A DNA stretch of 34,076 nt from Armatimonadota bacterium (GCA_018268335.1 JAFDWT010000040.1:1-34076); one strand, 5' to 3'. Counted from the first letter of the stretch, positions 7,054 to 15,057 are shown. The notes: generated by a model from the letters alone, not told the origin. Translations and numbers: made by a program.

Positions 7054-7059
7054 ATTCTA
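7054..7059 (-). promoter_or_regulatory. -10 box (TAGAAT) 10 nt before the acyl-CoA dehydrogenase ATG
   Basis: The minus strand reads TAGAAT, 10 nt, ATG, with no ribosome binding site. This is compatible with a leaderless or very short-leader transcript for the acyl-CoA dehydrogenase operon. Confidence 0.45.
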
Positions 7060-7122
7060 CGGGCGCAGAAGCTCGGCCCTGAGGACCGGGCGTTATCAAT
7101 TGGTGCACCAGCAGGGAAACTG

Positions 7123-7131
7123 TGCTAAAGT
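7123..7131 (+). promoter_or_regulatory. Extended -10 box (TGCTAAAGT) 7 nt before the arsR-like ATG
   Basis: TG-C-TAAAGT is an extended -10 element. The ATG at 7139 follows 7 nt later, so transcription would start at or next to the start codon. No -35 hexamer is evident at 16-18 nt spacing. Confidence 0.55.
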
Positions 7132-7138
7132 GGAAACT

Positions 7139-7480
7139 ATGGTGGCTGACCAGCTAGACGATGTCTTCATGGCCTTGTCAGACCCGGCGCGGCGGTCGAT
7201 GCTGACGCACTTGTCGGCTGGAGAACTGACTGTCGGCGCACTGGCCAAGCCGCTCAACCTCTCATTGCCAGGTGCCCTCAAGCACTTGCGCTCGCTGGAG
7301 CGGGCGGGACTGGTGGACACCCAAAAGCGCGGTCGGACTCGCTACGTCCGGGGTAGGGAAGAGACCATGCGAGACGCCTCCGCCTGGATGCAGTCGACGG
7401 CGTCCAACTGGAAGTCGGCGCTGGATAGGTTCGAGAAGGTTCTCATGCAGGAGGAGACAGGTGCCGCACCTCGCGACTGA
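7139..7480 (+). CDS. ArsR-family winged-helix transcriptional regulator
   Basis: This 113-residue DNA-binding repressor starts MVADQLDDVFMALSDPARRS, the usual first helix of the ArsR group that accompanies SRPBCC proteins. The winged-helix core is LTVGALAKPLNLSLPGALKH, with the recognition helix, followed by AGLVDTQKRGRTRYV, the wing. There are no cysteine metal-site motifs, so it probably does not sense metal. The earlier in-frame ATG at 7100 is less likely because an extended -10 element lies between the two ATGs. The 3' end overlaps the GTG start of the SRPBCC gene by 20 nt. Autoregulation of the pair is the usual arrangement. Confidence 0.9.
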   Translation: MVADQLDDVFMALSDPARRSMLTHLSAGELTVGALAKPLNLSLPGALKHLRSLERAGLVDTQKRGRTRYVRGREETMRDASAWMQSTASNWKSALDRFEKVLMQEETGAAPRD

Positions 7481-7925
7481 ATTCGTCAATGACTCGACAG
7501 TCCGACTGACTTACAGCCTGGCGGCACCAGTCGCCCGCGTCTTTGGCATGTGGGCCGACTCGCGCCTGTTCGAATCGTGGTTCTGCCCGGGCGAGCCCTG
7601 GGAGTGTTCCTTGCCAGCCTATGATTTCCGCCCTGGCGGCGCCTACCGTGTGCACATGCTCGCACCCGACAAGGACGTCTACGAGCTGTTCGGCGAGTTC
7701 CAAACCATCGAGCACGAGCAGTCGATTGTCTTCAGCTGGAACTGGGAAGACAGCCCGACGCACCCTGAACCTTCCTTGGTGGACATTCGCCTAGAGCCAA
7801 GCGCTGCGGGCACCAAGATGGTGCTGACGCACAGCCGGTTCCTAAGCGAACTCTCTCGAGGCCGCCACGAAGAAGGCTGGGGACACTGCATCGGGCGGCT
7901 GGAAAAGGCTCTGGAAACAGACTAG
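7461..7925 (+). CDS. SRPBCC (AHSA1/START-like) domain protein
   Basis: This is a 154-residue single-domain helix-grip protein. The start is a GTG at 7461, chosen because AGGAGG lies at ideal spacing before it and the frame then begins directly with the family's first strand (FVNDSTVRLTYSLAAPVARV). The signatures FGMWADSRLFESWFCPG, PGGAYRVHM and FSWNWEDSPTHPEPSLVDI are typical of the AHSA1 group, as is the C-terminal GWGHCIGRLEKAL. Such proteins bind hydrophobic ligands, and they are often encoded with an ArsR regulator as here. The ligand is unknown. Its stop shares four bases (CTAG) with the stop of the convergent peptidase gene. Confidence 0.9.
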   Translation: MPHLATEFVNDSTVRLTYSLAAPVARVFGMWADSRLFESWFCPGEPWECSLPAYDFRPGGAYRVHMLAPDKDVYELFGEFQTIEHEQSIVFSWNWEDSPTHPEPSLVDIRLEPSAAGTKMVLTHSRFLSELSRGRHEEGWGHCIGRLEKALETD

Positions 7926-9601
7926 CCGGCAAACCGCCAGTCTGACAGCACGGCTTTTGGCATGGGCTCCTTGTGCAGATAGGCTCGTAAATAGGCGATT
8001 GGGATCGAACCGGTCTGCAGCACCGTGTCGTGGAACTGCTTCTCGGTCATCTTGCTCGGAACGAGTTCGTTGTGTAGAGCACGGATTTGCAGGCCGCCGA
8101 TCAGATAAGCGAGTTGGTAGAGCGGTGGATAGTCGCCGGCGAACGACCGGCGCACCTCGGCTTCGGCGTTGCGGCGCTCGTGGCCGACTTGGTCGACAAG
8201 CATGTCGACACACTGCTCAGGCGTCATTTGGCCCAAGTGGTACTTCAGTGAGAAGACGATCCTGGCGCAGCGGTGCGCCCGCCAGAAGAGCATGCCCATC
8301 TTCTCCTCGGGCTTGCTAGCGAAGCCGAGGTCCCACAGCCGGAGTTCCCAGTAGAGCGCCCAGCCCTCAACCCAGAACGGCGTTCCGAACGGGTAGCGGT
8401 AGGGATGGTAGCGCTCCTGCATGAACCCCTGCAGGTGGTGGCCAGGGATCAGCTCGTGCTGGACGGTCGCGCGAGAGAAGTAGCGGTTGTTGCCGCGGAG
8501 GCTCATCAGCTTGGCCTCGTGCGCCATTTTGTCGGTGGGGAACGAGACGATGATGGATTCGCCGCCGAGGAAGAACGGGTTTTTGAGCTGCGCTTCAGCG
8601 GACATCATCTCCATCCGCCAATCTTCTTTCGCCAGTGCGGGAATAGTGACGAGGTCGCGGGCTTCCAGAAACTCCACGGCTTCTTGGGCCAGCTCACGGA
8701 TCATGGCGGGCTGGTCGCCTGGATCGACGTGCATCTGCTTGACCTTTTCAATGGCCTCTTTCCAGTCCTTGCAGCCCATCTCTCTGGCGGCCTTGGTCAT
8801 CTCGGCATGGCACCAGGCGAGCTCGCGCTCGCCGATGGCGACCAGCTCTTCTGGCGTGTAGGGGATGCGCTCGGCGGCCAGGTCGCTCATCAGCGCGTCA
8901 CGCCCGACGGGATCGCCAACCAGGGACTCCCGATCGTCCGCCGGGAGCTTCAGGATCTTCTCCCGGACATTGTTCTTGAACTTGTCGAGCGCCTCTTTGG
9001 CGGCTTTGTACGGTTCTTGACACCACCATGTAAAGGTTGGGTCGTAGCCGGTATAGAAGCCGTACCAATGCTGCATCGCCGACTCCGCACGGTTGACGGC
9101 CCGCACGACGCGGCTAGCGACACCAGCGGTGGGCTTGGACTTCTCCATGGCTGCCAGAGCCTTGTCGCAGGCGACCGGCACTGTGGCGAGCAGGTCGGCG
9201 GCGCGGCTGGCGACCACCTTCTTGGCTCGGAGTTGGTCTTCGTCCAATTGGGTCAAATCCGAAAGCAGGGGGAAGTGGTGGAGAGCCTCGTCCCATCGCC
9301 CACGGTCAAGATCGAGGTCACGCAGGTTCTTTTCGAGCTCGTTGGCCATCAACAAGTGGTCCAATTTGCCGTCCCGGTCGAGCTTGCTGGGGTCGATTTT
9401 GGCGACCAGGCCCTGTTGCTCCGTGTAGTAGGCCCGCCATCTCGCGGTAGTCGCCGGCAGCAGGTCGTGCGGCCAGGTCCGTCGCAAGCTGTTAAGGTCG
9501 GCCGAATAGCGCTCGATCAGTTGAACCATTGTCGTGTCCAGGGCGTAGGCTTGGGCGGCTGCCATGGCGAGCAGTCCGGCCAACGCGAAGGCGCGTCCCA
9601 T
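7922..9601 (-). CDS. Exported DUF885 family protein, probable zinc metallopeptidase
   Basis: This 559-residue protein starts with a signal peptide (MGRAFALAGLLAMAAAQAYA), so it acts outside the inner membrane. The rest is largely helical. The DUF885 hallmark is QHELIPGHHLQGFMQERYHP, with H382, E383 and H388, followed by FWVEGWALYWELRLWDLGF, in which E412 is the likely third ligand. This H-E-x-x-P-G-H plus E-G-W layout is characteristic of the family and suggests a gluzincin-like peptidase or carboxypeptidase, although few members are characterised. It is a single gene, and its start is 32 nt from the divergent Fpg start. Confidence 0.88.
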   Translation of the reverse strand: MGRAFALAGLLAMAAAQAYALDTTMVQLIERYSADLNSLRRTWPHDLLPATTARWRAYYTEQQGLVAKIDPSKLDRDGKLDHLLMANELEKNLRDLDLDRGRWDEALHHFPLLSDLTQLDEDQLRAKKVVASRAADLLATVPVACDKALAAMEKSKPTAGVASRVVRAVNRAESAMQHWYGFYTGYDPTFTWWCQEPYKAAKEALDKFKNNVREKILKLPADDRESLVGDPVGRDALMSDLAAERIPYTPEELVAIGERELAWCHAEMTKAAREMGCKDWKEAIEKVKQMHVDPGDQPAMIRELAQEAVEFLEARDLVTIPALAKEDWRMEMMSAEAQLKNPFFLGGESIIVSFPTDKMAHEAKLMSLRGNNRYFSRATVQHELIPGHHLQGFMQERYHPYRYPFGTPFWVEGWALYWELRLWDLGFASKPEEKMGMLFWRAHRCARIVFSLKYHLGQMTPEQCVDMLVDQVGHERRNAEAEVRRSFAGDYPPLYQLAYLIGGLQIRALHNELVPSKMTEKQFHDTVLQTGSIPIAYLRAYLHKEPMPKAVLSDWRFAG

Positions 9602-9620
9602 GGCCTGGCAGGCTACCAGC

Positions 9621-9626
9621 TAGAAT
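9621..9626 (+). promoter_or_regulatory. -10 box (TAGAAT) 7 nt before the fpg-like ATG
   Basis: TAGAAT is followed by GGCGCAC and the ATG at 9634, which is the ATG that must be used to expose the catalytic N-terminal proline. There is no Shine-Dalgarno sequence. This is the best single example of leaderless geometry here. Confidence 0.6.
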
Positions 9627-9633
9627 GGCGCAC

Positions 9634-10461
9634 ATGCCAGAACTACCCGAGGTCGAATCCGTCCGGCGGCTGGCCGACCGGCTTCTAGTTGGCAACACAA
9701 TTTCGACCGTGGAGGCAGTTCCGGACGACATAGTCTACGAGACGCCAGCGGCCATGGTCGCCCAGGCGCTCTTGGGGGCACAGGTGACGGGTACGGGACG
9801 AAAAGGGAAGGTGTTCTGGTGGCTGCTCGGAGACCGAGGGACGCTTTTTGGCCATCTGGGCATGTCAGGCTGGATACGAGAGACTGGCTCTGATAGCAAG
9901 CGTCTGGTCTCGCATGGCGACAAGCCGCTCGACGACGCCAACGGCAGGCCGCGGTTCTTGAAGCTGTCGGTTGGCGTTTCGGACGACAGGAAGCTGGCTT
10001 TCACGGACGGTAGGAGGCTAGCCCGAATTTGGCTAGGCAGCAACCCAAGCGACGACCGCAGGGTCAAATCTTTGGGGCCAGACGCCTGGACGGATGACTT
10101 GGACATCTTGAACCTCATGGCAAGCAAAGCGCCAGTGAAGTCGCTTCTTCTCGACCAGTCCCGGTTTGCCGGAGTCGGCAATTGGGTGGCCGACGAAGTG
10201 CTGCTGATGGCCGGCATCAGCCCGCACCGCACCGGCGCGTCGCTGAGCGCCAAGGAATGTGAAGAAGTCGGCAGGGCCATCAAGACAGTGCTGGACGTCG
10301 CCGTTGCCGCCGACGCCGACCCGGCCCACTACCCTGAGGACTGGCTGTTCCACGTCCGCTGGGGCGGAGGGAAGGGGCCGGTCACCCTGCTCGGGCAGGA
10401 AGTCCGCCGTGACACCATAGGGGGGAGGACTGCCGCATGGCTACCCGCACGGCAACGCTGA
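9634..10461 (+). CDS. Formamidopyrimidine-DNA glycosylase family protein (Fpg/Nei) with a zincless finger
   Basis: This 275-residue base-excision repair enzyme removes oxidised purines or pyrimidines and nicks the abasic site. After Met removal the N-terminus is PELPEVESVRR, giving the catalytic Pro and Glu; this fixes the start at 9634 rather than the upstream ATG at 9625. GRKGKVFWWLL carries the conserved lysine, and GHLGMSGWIR the void-filling loop. DQSRFAGVGNWVADEVLLMAGISPHR is the helix-two-turn-helix. The C-terminal finger keeps IGGR with the DNA-contacting Arg, but all four zinc cysteines are gone: the expected C-x2-C and C-x2-C positions read VTLL and LPAR. This matches zincless-finger members of the family. 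The 3' end overlaps the next gene by 25 nt. Confidence 0.9.
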   Translation: MPELPEVESVRRLADRLLVGNTISTVEAVPDDIVYETPAAMVAQALLGAQVTGTGRKGKVFWWLLGDRGTLFGHLGMSGWIRETGSDSKRLVSHGDKPLDDANGRPRFLKLSVGVSDDRKLAFTDGRRLARIWLGSNPSDDRRVKSLGPDAWTDDLDILNLMASKAPVKSLLLDQSRFAGVGNWVADEVLLMAGISPHRTGASLSAKECEEVGRAIKTVLDVAVAADADPAHYPEDWLFHVRWGGGKGPVTLLGQEVRRDTIGGRTAAWLPARQR

Positions 10462-11261
10462 TCTGTGCGGCGCTTCTGCTGGTCGGTTGCGCGCCCAAGC
10501 CCGAACCCGTCACGGCACCGGTCGTCAAACGCGAGGTCTACAAACCAAAGCCCGCCGACGAACAGCGCAAGTTTGTCCGCCCTCAGTTTCGCAAGACCGT
10601 GATCCTGGTTTACCACGACATGGTTCTCAAGCGAGACAAGGACGCCCTTTGGTTCGACTGTACGCCGGCTGAACTCACCAAGCAGATCGAAGAGATGGAG
10701 AAGAAGGGTGTGAAGTTCGTCAGCCTCGCCGCTGTCGAAGACGAGCTTTTTGGCGGTGCGCAGCCGCAAGGCCCACAGGTCGCGATCACTTTTGCCGACA
10801 ACTATCTCGGTTTCGCCAAGTACGGCTGGCCCATTTTGCGCAAGCGTAGCATCCCGGTGACGATGTTCGTACATACCGACTTTGTCGGCGACACGCACGG
10901 TCGACCTAAGCTGCCGTGGTTCAGACTTCTCGAGTTCGGTAGGTTCCAAATCGCCTCAGTGCAAAGCCAGACGTGCAGCCATCCCGAAGACATCACGAAG
11001 CTTACTGACAAAGAACTGAAGCACGAGATGGAGGATTCCAAGAAGGAGTTGCTCGACAAACTTGGGTTCCAGGTGCCTTATATCGCCTATCCCAACGGCA
11101 AGTACGACGAACGCGTGATGGCAGCTGCGAAAGCCGCCGGATACCGTATGGGATTCACCGAAGCCCAGAAGCCAGTCGAAGCAGCCACCGACCCGATGGC
11201 GGTGCCCCGGTACGTCCACACCAAGTGGAAGCAGGCTCTCGCCGACATCGGCGTCCAGTGA
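10437..11261 (+). CDS. Polysaccharide deacetylase (NodB-like) lipoprotein, probably catalytically impaired
   Basis: This 274-residue protein starts with a lipoprotein signal (MATRTATLICAALLLVGC, lipid-modified C18), so it is membrane-anchored in the periplasm. The NodB fold is recognisable: TVILVYHDMV, then QVAITFADNYLGFAKYGWPI, VTMFVHTDFVGD, TCSHPEDITKLTDKEL and YIAYPNGKYDERVMAAA. Active NodB enzymes have TFDD; here the catalytic-base aspartate is A120 and only D121 remains. The metal-binding H-x-x-x-H is Q178-x-x-x-H182. It may therefore be a carbohydrate-binding pseudoenzyme. The ATG has a GGGAGG ribosome site and overlaps fpg, so it is probably co-translated. Confidence 0.85.
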   Translation: MATRTATLICAALLLVGCAPKPEPVTAPVVKREVYKPKPADEQRKFVRPQFRKTVILVYHDMVLKRDKDALWFDCTPAELTKQIEEMEKKGVKFVSLAAVEDELFGGAQPQGPQVAITFADNYLGFAKYGWPILRKRSIPVTMFVHTDFVGDTHGRPKLPWFRLLEFGRFQIASVQSQTCSHPEDITKLTDKELKHEMEDSKKELLDKLGFQVPYIAYPNGKYDERVMAAAKAAGYRMGFTEAQKPVEAATDPMAVPRYVHTKWKQALADIGVQ

Positions 11262-11283
11262 AGCTACACAAAAGCCTGTACTT

Positions 11284-11294
11284 TAGAGTATCGT
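11284..11294 (+). promoter_or_regulatory. Possible -10 region of the Asp-box propeller gene
   Basis: Overlapping TAGAGT (11284-11289) and TATCGT (11289-11294) boxes lie 13 and 8 nt before the ATG at 11303. No Shine-Dalgarno sequence precedes this ATG. The evidence is weaker than for the other boxes. Confidence 0.3.
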
Positions 11295-11302
11295 CCCTTG
11301 CT

Positions 11303-13885
11303 ATGAGGGTTCTTTCCGCCGCCGCCTTTGTCGGCGTGGCATGCCTTGCTTGGGCGCAAGGTGCACCAGCGACTCCCGCTCCCGCCTCGACTGTCGATGT
11401 CGCTCAAATCCTGAAGACGTTGACGCCCCGCGAGCTTGGTCCGACGACCATGGGCGGACGCATCAGCGACTTCGGCGTCTATGAAAAGGACCCGCGCATT
11501 TTCTACGTCGCCTCAGCCAGCGGTGGACTGTGGAAGACCGTCAATGCGGGCCTGACCTTCGCCCCTACCTTCACCAACGAAGCTGTGGCCGCGCTTGGCG
11601 CTGTCGCCGTCAACCAGAACAACCCTGACGACGTCTGGGTCGGCACCGGCGAGCAAAACAGCCGCAACAGCACCAGCTGGGGCGGCGGCGTCTATCGCAG
11701 CAAGGACGGCGGCAAGACGTGGACGTATTTGGGTCTCAAAGAGACCAAGCACATCAGCCACATCGTCATCGACCCCAAGAACCCTGACACCGTCTATGTC
11801 GGCGCATTGGGCCACCTGTGGGGTGAAAACGAGGAGCGCGGACTCTACAAGACGACTGACGGTGGCAAAAACTGGACACGGACCCTGGCGGTGGACAAGC
11901 GCACGGGCGTCATCGAACTCCAGATGGATCCCAAGAACCCGAACAACCTGATGTGCGCCATGTTTGAACGGTTTAGGTGGCCTTACCGCTTTGCCAGCGG
12001 CGGCCCCGGCTCGGCGATGTACCGTTCGACCGACGCAGGGAAGACCTGGCACAAAGTGACCAAAGGGTTGCCCACAGGCACGCTCGGCCGAATCGGCATC
12101 AGCTATTACCGCAAGAACCCGCGCATCGTGGCGGCGGTCGTGGAAGCTACCGAAAAGGGCGGCGTCTATCGCAGCGAGGACGGCGGCGAGTCGTGGACCT
12201 TTATGTCCAACACCAACCCCCGACCGTTCTACTTCAGCCAGATCCGCATCGACCCCAACGATGACAAGCGCATCTATTTGGGTGCGACGAACTTCCATGT
12301 GTCCGACGACATGGGGAAGACGTTCCGCGCCATGAACATCACGATCCACGTGGACTTCCACGCGATCTGGATTGACCCGGCCAACAGCAACCACTTCTTG
12401 GTCGGCGAGGACGGAGGCGTCGGCATCACGTGGGACAAGGGCGACACCTGGCAGCACGCCAACACCATGCGGGTCGCGCAGTTCTATGCAGTCGCTGTGG
12501 ACAACCGCAAGCCGTACTATGTGTACGGTGGCCTGCAGGACAACGGCACGTGGGCTGGCCCGACCCAGACCAAACGGAACGGCGTTGGATTCTTCGACTG
12601 GTACAACGTCGGCGGCGGCGACGGGTTCCACGTCCAGGCCGACCCTGAGGACTGGCGCTGGGTTTACTCCGAGAGCCAGGGTGGCGGCATGGTCCGCTAC
12701 AACCAGGAGTCGGGTGAGACACGGTTTATCCAGCCTCGAGTCACCGGCCTCAGGCCGCGTTTCAACTGGAGCACGCCGATCATCCTTTCGCCGCACAACT
12801 CGGCGACTCTGTACGTCGGTGGCAACTACCTGTTCCGTAGTGTCGACCGTGGCAACCGTTGGGAAGCCGTTAGCCCGGATCTCTCGACTAACGACCCCGA
12901 GAAGTTGAAGTCCCGAGCAGGCGTCACGCCGGAGGACACTGGCGCTGAGCGGCACTGCACGATCACGACTGTCAGCGAATCGCCGCTCAAGCGCGGTGTT
13001 CTTTGGGCGGGGACTGACGACGGGCTCTTGCACGTCACCGAAGACGACGGCAAAACTTGGACCGAAGTGGGCAAGAATTGCCCGGGCCTGCCCAAGTTCA
13101 CTTGGTGCAGCCGGATCATCGCCTCGAACTTCGTCCTCGGTCGAGCCTACGCCACCTTTGATGGGCACCGCAACGACGACTATGAGACGTATGTCTACTC
13201 GACCGAAGACTTCGGCAAAACCTGGACGCGCTTAGCCACCAACCTGGGCCCCGACAACAGCGCCTACGTGATCAAGGAAGGCACTGTGAACCCGTCGTTG
13301 CTTGTCCTCGGCACGGAAGTCGGCATGTATGTCTCGCTGGACAAGGGCGCCAACTGGACGAAATTCGGCAAGGACTCCGGTTTCCCGACCGTGCGCGTCG
13401 ACGACGTCGTCATCCATCCGCGCGAGAAGGATCTCGTGGTCGGCACCCACGGGCGCGCTATCTGGATCGTCCCGTTCGCCGCGATGGAGGCTCTGAGCAA
13501 GGAGAACATGGACAAGGACGTCTTCCTGGTCCCGCCGACGACTGCCTATCTGCTCGGCATGACCGGCAGCCCAGATTGGGAAGGCAACAACGTCTGGTAC
13601 TCCCAGAACACCCAGCCCGGCACGCTGATCTACTACTGGCTGAAGTCCGACACGCCGGACAAGAAGGCCAAGGTGACGATCACCGACGCCGGTGGTGGGC
13701 CGATCACAACGCTCAACGGCACTGGCAACGCGGGCCTGAATGTCGTCCGGTTCACACCAGGCCGCCGCGGAGGCCGCAGCGGCGACTTTACGGTGACACT
13801 GACCGCAGGCACCAAAGAAGCCAAGGCCAAGCTGACGGTCGAAGACCTCAGCCGCGCATTCGACAGCGACATCAATATCCGCTAA
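11303..13885 (+). CDS. Exported Asp-box (BNR/sortilin-like) beta-propeller protein
   Basis: This 860-residue secreted protein has an N-terminal signal peptide (MRVLSAAAFVGVACLAWAQG), which fixes the start at 11303 rather than the in-frame 11225. The body contains at least eight Asp-box motifs (S/T-x-D-x-G-x-x-W/F): YRSKDGGKTW, YKTTDGGKNW, YRSTDAGKTW, YRSEDGGESW, VSDDMGKTF, VTEDDGKTW, YSTEDFGKTW and VSLDKGANW. These mark blades of one or two large propellers, as in sortilin/Vps10 and exo-glycosidases. The C-terminal 130 residues look like a separate beta-sandwich. It belongs to the VPS10/'glycosyl hydrolase BNR repeat' group seen in many soil bacteria. I see no defined catalytic triad, so a binding role is as likely as hydrolysis. 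Confidence 0.88.
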   Translation: MRVLSAAAFVGVACLAWAQGAPATPAPASTVDVAQILKTLTPRELGPTTMGGRISDFGVYEKDPRIFYVASASGGLWKTVNAGLTFAPTFTNEAVAALGAVAVNQNNPDDVWVGTGEQNSRNSTSWGGGVYRSKDGGKTWTYLGLKETKHISHIVIDPKNPDTVYVGALGHLWGENEERGLYKTTDGGKNWTRTLAVDKRTGVIELQMDPKNPNNLMCAMFERFRWPYRFASGGPGSAMYRSTDAGKTWHKVTKGLPTGTLGRIGISYYRKNPRIVAAVVEATEKGGVYRSEDGGESWTFMSNTNPRPFYFSQIRIDPNDDKRIYLGATNFHVSDDMGKTFRAMNITIHVDFHAIWIDPANSNHFLVGEDGGVGITWDKGDTWQHANTMRVAQFYAVAVDNRKPYYVYGGLQDNGTWAGPTQTKRNGVGFFDWYNVGGGDGFHVQADPEDWRWVYSESQGGGMVRYNQESGETRFIQPRVTGLRPRFNWSTPIILSPHNSATLYVGGNYLFRSVDRGNRWEAVSPDLSTNDPEKLKSRAGVTPEDTGAERHCTITTVSESPLKRGVLWAGTDDGLLHVTEDDGKTWTEVGKNCPGLPKFTWCSRIIASNFVLGRAYATFDGHRNDDYETYVYSTEDFGKTWTRLATNLGPDNSAYVIKEGTVNPSLLVLGTEVGMYVSLDKGANWTKFGKDSGFPTVRVDDVVIHPREKDLVVGTHGRAIWIVPFAAMEALSKENMDKDVFLVPPTTAYLLGMTGSPDWEGNNVWYSQNTQPGTLIYYWLKSDTPDKKAKVTITDAGGGPITTLNGTGNAGLNVVRFTPGRRGGRSGDFTVTLTAGTKEAKAKLTVEDLSRAFDSDINIR

Positions 13886-13895
13886 GCCTGCACAC

Positions 13896-13932
13896 TCCCT
13901 TGTCTCGGTGTCATATGCACCGAGACAAGGGA
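13896..13932. terminator. Perfect 15-bp hairpin after the propeller gene, candidate terminator
   Basis: TCCCTTGTCTCGGTG (13896-13910) pairs exactly with 13918-13932 around a 7-nt loop, starting 10 nt after the stop codon. AAATCC rather than a U-tract follows on the plus strand, so intrinsic termination would be atypical. The remaining bases to 14060 hold only a small ATAATC/GATTAT inverted repeat (13993-14006) and no supported gene. Confidence 0.5.
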
Positions 13933-14060
13933 AAATCCACCACCCCATCGTTCGAGTCAGCAGGCAAGGGGCCTTCGTGATCGGTAGTTGTCATAATCAC
14001 GATTATCAGAAGATAATGAGTGCTTGCCAAGAGGGGCTGCTCCTTAAACGAGAAATCGCA

Positions 14061-14969
14061 TCACATTTGGGCGCTGAGGATTTGGAGTAGGTCGTCGCCC
14101 TCGTTTTCTGCGTCTGCTTTCGTCCACGCGCAGTACCAACGGATCGGAATCTCGTCGCGTAACCCCATGTCTTTGATGGCACCTGTGACCGGTAGTCCTT
14201 GCTTTGGTTTGAAGGCTCCAAGACCGACTTTGGCCAGTGCGCCTTCAAATATCTCAGTATTGGCCTTGAAAGATATATAGACGCGGAAGACCTCCGACGG
14301 GCCCTGGCGACGCTGCTCGTCCCTGAACAGAAGGACTCTTTTCAGAGCAGCAGTCTTGAAATAACTCAGTTTCCAGCCGGTGCCTTTGAAATTTTCGATG
14401 GCTTTGTACGGCTTCCCCAGAACCTTCTCATATTCAGCGTAAGGCTTATTGAGCAACGGCAGTATTGAAAACCCCGCTGCCGATGTGCCGTCGCTGGACG
14501 GAGCCAATGGCCGCGAGGAAGGATCCGAGGCCGTCTCAACCGTTAAGACGTCGTTGCCGCCATGCTTTGCATCCTTTTCGGCCCAACTTGCATACCAGTT
14601 GTAAGCCGATCCGCTCAAATTCGCCGCCTTGCGCAAGGGGCTGTCGCCAACGTCAGCGTTCGGCAAGCCCAAGGCAGCCAGCGCCGCCTTGGCCGACGTT
14701 GTCCCGGGCTTGTACTCAAACTGGATAGCAAAGACAACGTTGGGGCCGACCTTCATGTTAGGGTCACGATATACGAGGATCTTGGCAGAAGATTGGTGGA
14801 CAAACGTATATCGTGCCCATCCTGTCCCTTGCCAGTTCTCTTCGACGCCCTTGGCGGCACCGAGGAACGCTGTGTATGCACCGAACTGCTTGTTCAGCAT
14901 GCTCGGCAAGTCGACTTGAGCTGACTGAGAAAGTGCCGACAGTGCAACAAGAGCGGAAGTCAATACCAC
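14061..14969 (-). CDS. Exported protein of unknown function with two tandem homologous domains
   Basis: I do not recognise the family. The 302-residue product starts at a GTG (14969) with a hydrophobic leader (MVLTSALVALSALSQSAQ), so it is probably exported. The rest is an internal duplication: residues 21-145 and 169-299 align. Matching anchors are SMLNKQFGAYTAFLG with PLLNKPYAEYEKVLG, WQGTGW with FKGTGW, ILVYRD with VLLFRD, and NWYASWAEKDAKHGGNDVLTV with RWYCAWTKADAENEGDDLLQI. A Ser/Pro/Asp-rich linker joins the halves. GTGW and the W-Y-x-x-W-x-x-x-D-A pattern are likely core positions. No Shine-Dalgarno sequence is present; a TAGACT box lies 6 nt before the GTG. It is divergent from the ArsR/SdpI pair. 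Confidence 0.8.
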   Translation of the reverse strand: MVLTSALVALSALSQSAQVDLPSMLNKQFGAYTAFLGAAKGVEENWQGTGWARYTFVHQSSAKILVYRDPNMKVGPNVVFAIQFEYKPGTTSAKAALAALGLPNADVGDSPLRKAANLSGSAYNWYASWAEKDAKHGGNDVLTVETASDPSSRPLAPSSDGTSAAGFSILPLLNKPYAEYEKVLGKPYKAIENFKGTGWKLSYFKTAALKRVLLFRDEQRRQGPSEVFRVYISFKANTEIFEGALAKVGLGAFKPKQGLPVTGAIKDMGLRDEIPIRWYCAWTKADAENEGDDLLQILSAQM

Positions 14970-14975
14970 AGCACG

Positions 14976-14981
14976 AGTCTA
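14976..14981 (-). promoter_or_regulatory. -10 box (TAGACT) 6 nt before the GTG of the duplicated-domain gene
   Basis: The minus strand reads TAGACT, 6 nt, GTG, with no Shine-Dalgarno sequence. TAGACT is also the -10 box proposed for the PEP-CTERM gene. Confidence 0.45.
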
Positions 14982-15004
14982 TCTGTGCTCCACGAGAGCT
15001 TCGA

Positions 15005-15057
15005 GTCAATTTGGGCTAAGTTAGTTCTGCCGGCTGGTATTTGGTCAATTTGGCCTA
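15005..15057 (+). promoter_or_regulatory. Two direct repeats, candidate operator of the arsR-sdpI pair
   Basis: GTCAATTTGGGCTA (15005-15018) and GTCAATTTGGCCTA (15044-15057) match at 13 of 14 positions and start 39 bp apart. They lie in the divergent intergenic region before the autoregulator-type ArsR gene. This placement is what an operator bound by the ArsR protein would look like. A dyad symmetry typical of ArsR sites is not obvious. Confidence 0.5.

Noticed and set aside
8273-9688. 471-codon open frame on the plus strand
   Set aside because: It is a shadow of the DUF885 gene on the other strand: no family motif, low-complexity composition, and the opposite frame has a signal peptide and the metal site.
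11513-13168. 551-codon open frame on the minus strand
   Set aside because: It is antisense to the Asp-box propeller gene, whose repeated Asp-box motifs prove the plus strand. Its Val/Asp/Arg-rich translation is typical of a GC-rich shadow frame.
13908-14090. 60-codon plus-strand frame after the propeller gene
   Set aside because: It starts inside the hairpin loop, overlaps the end of the minus-strand gene and has no ribosome site.
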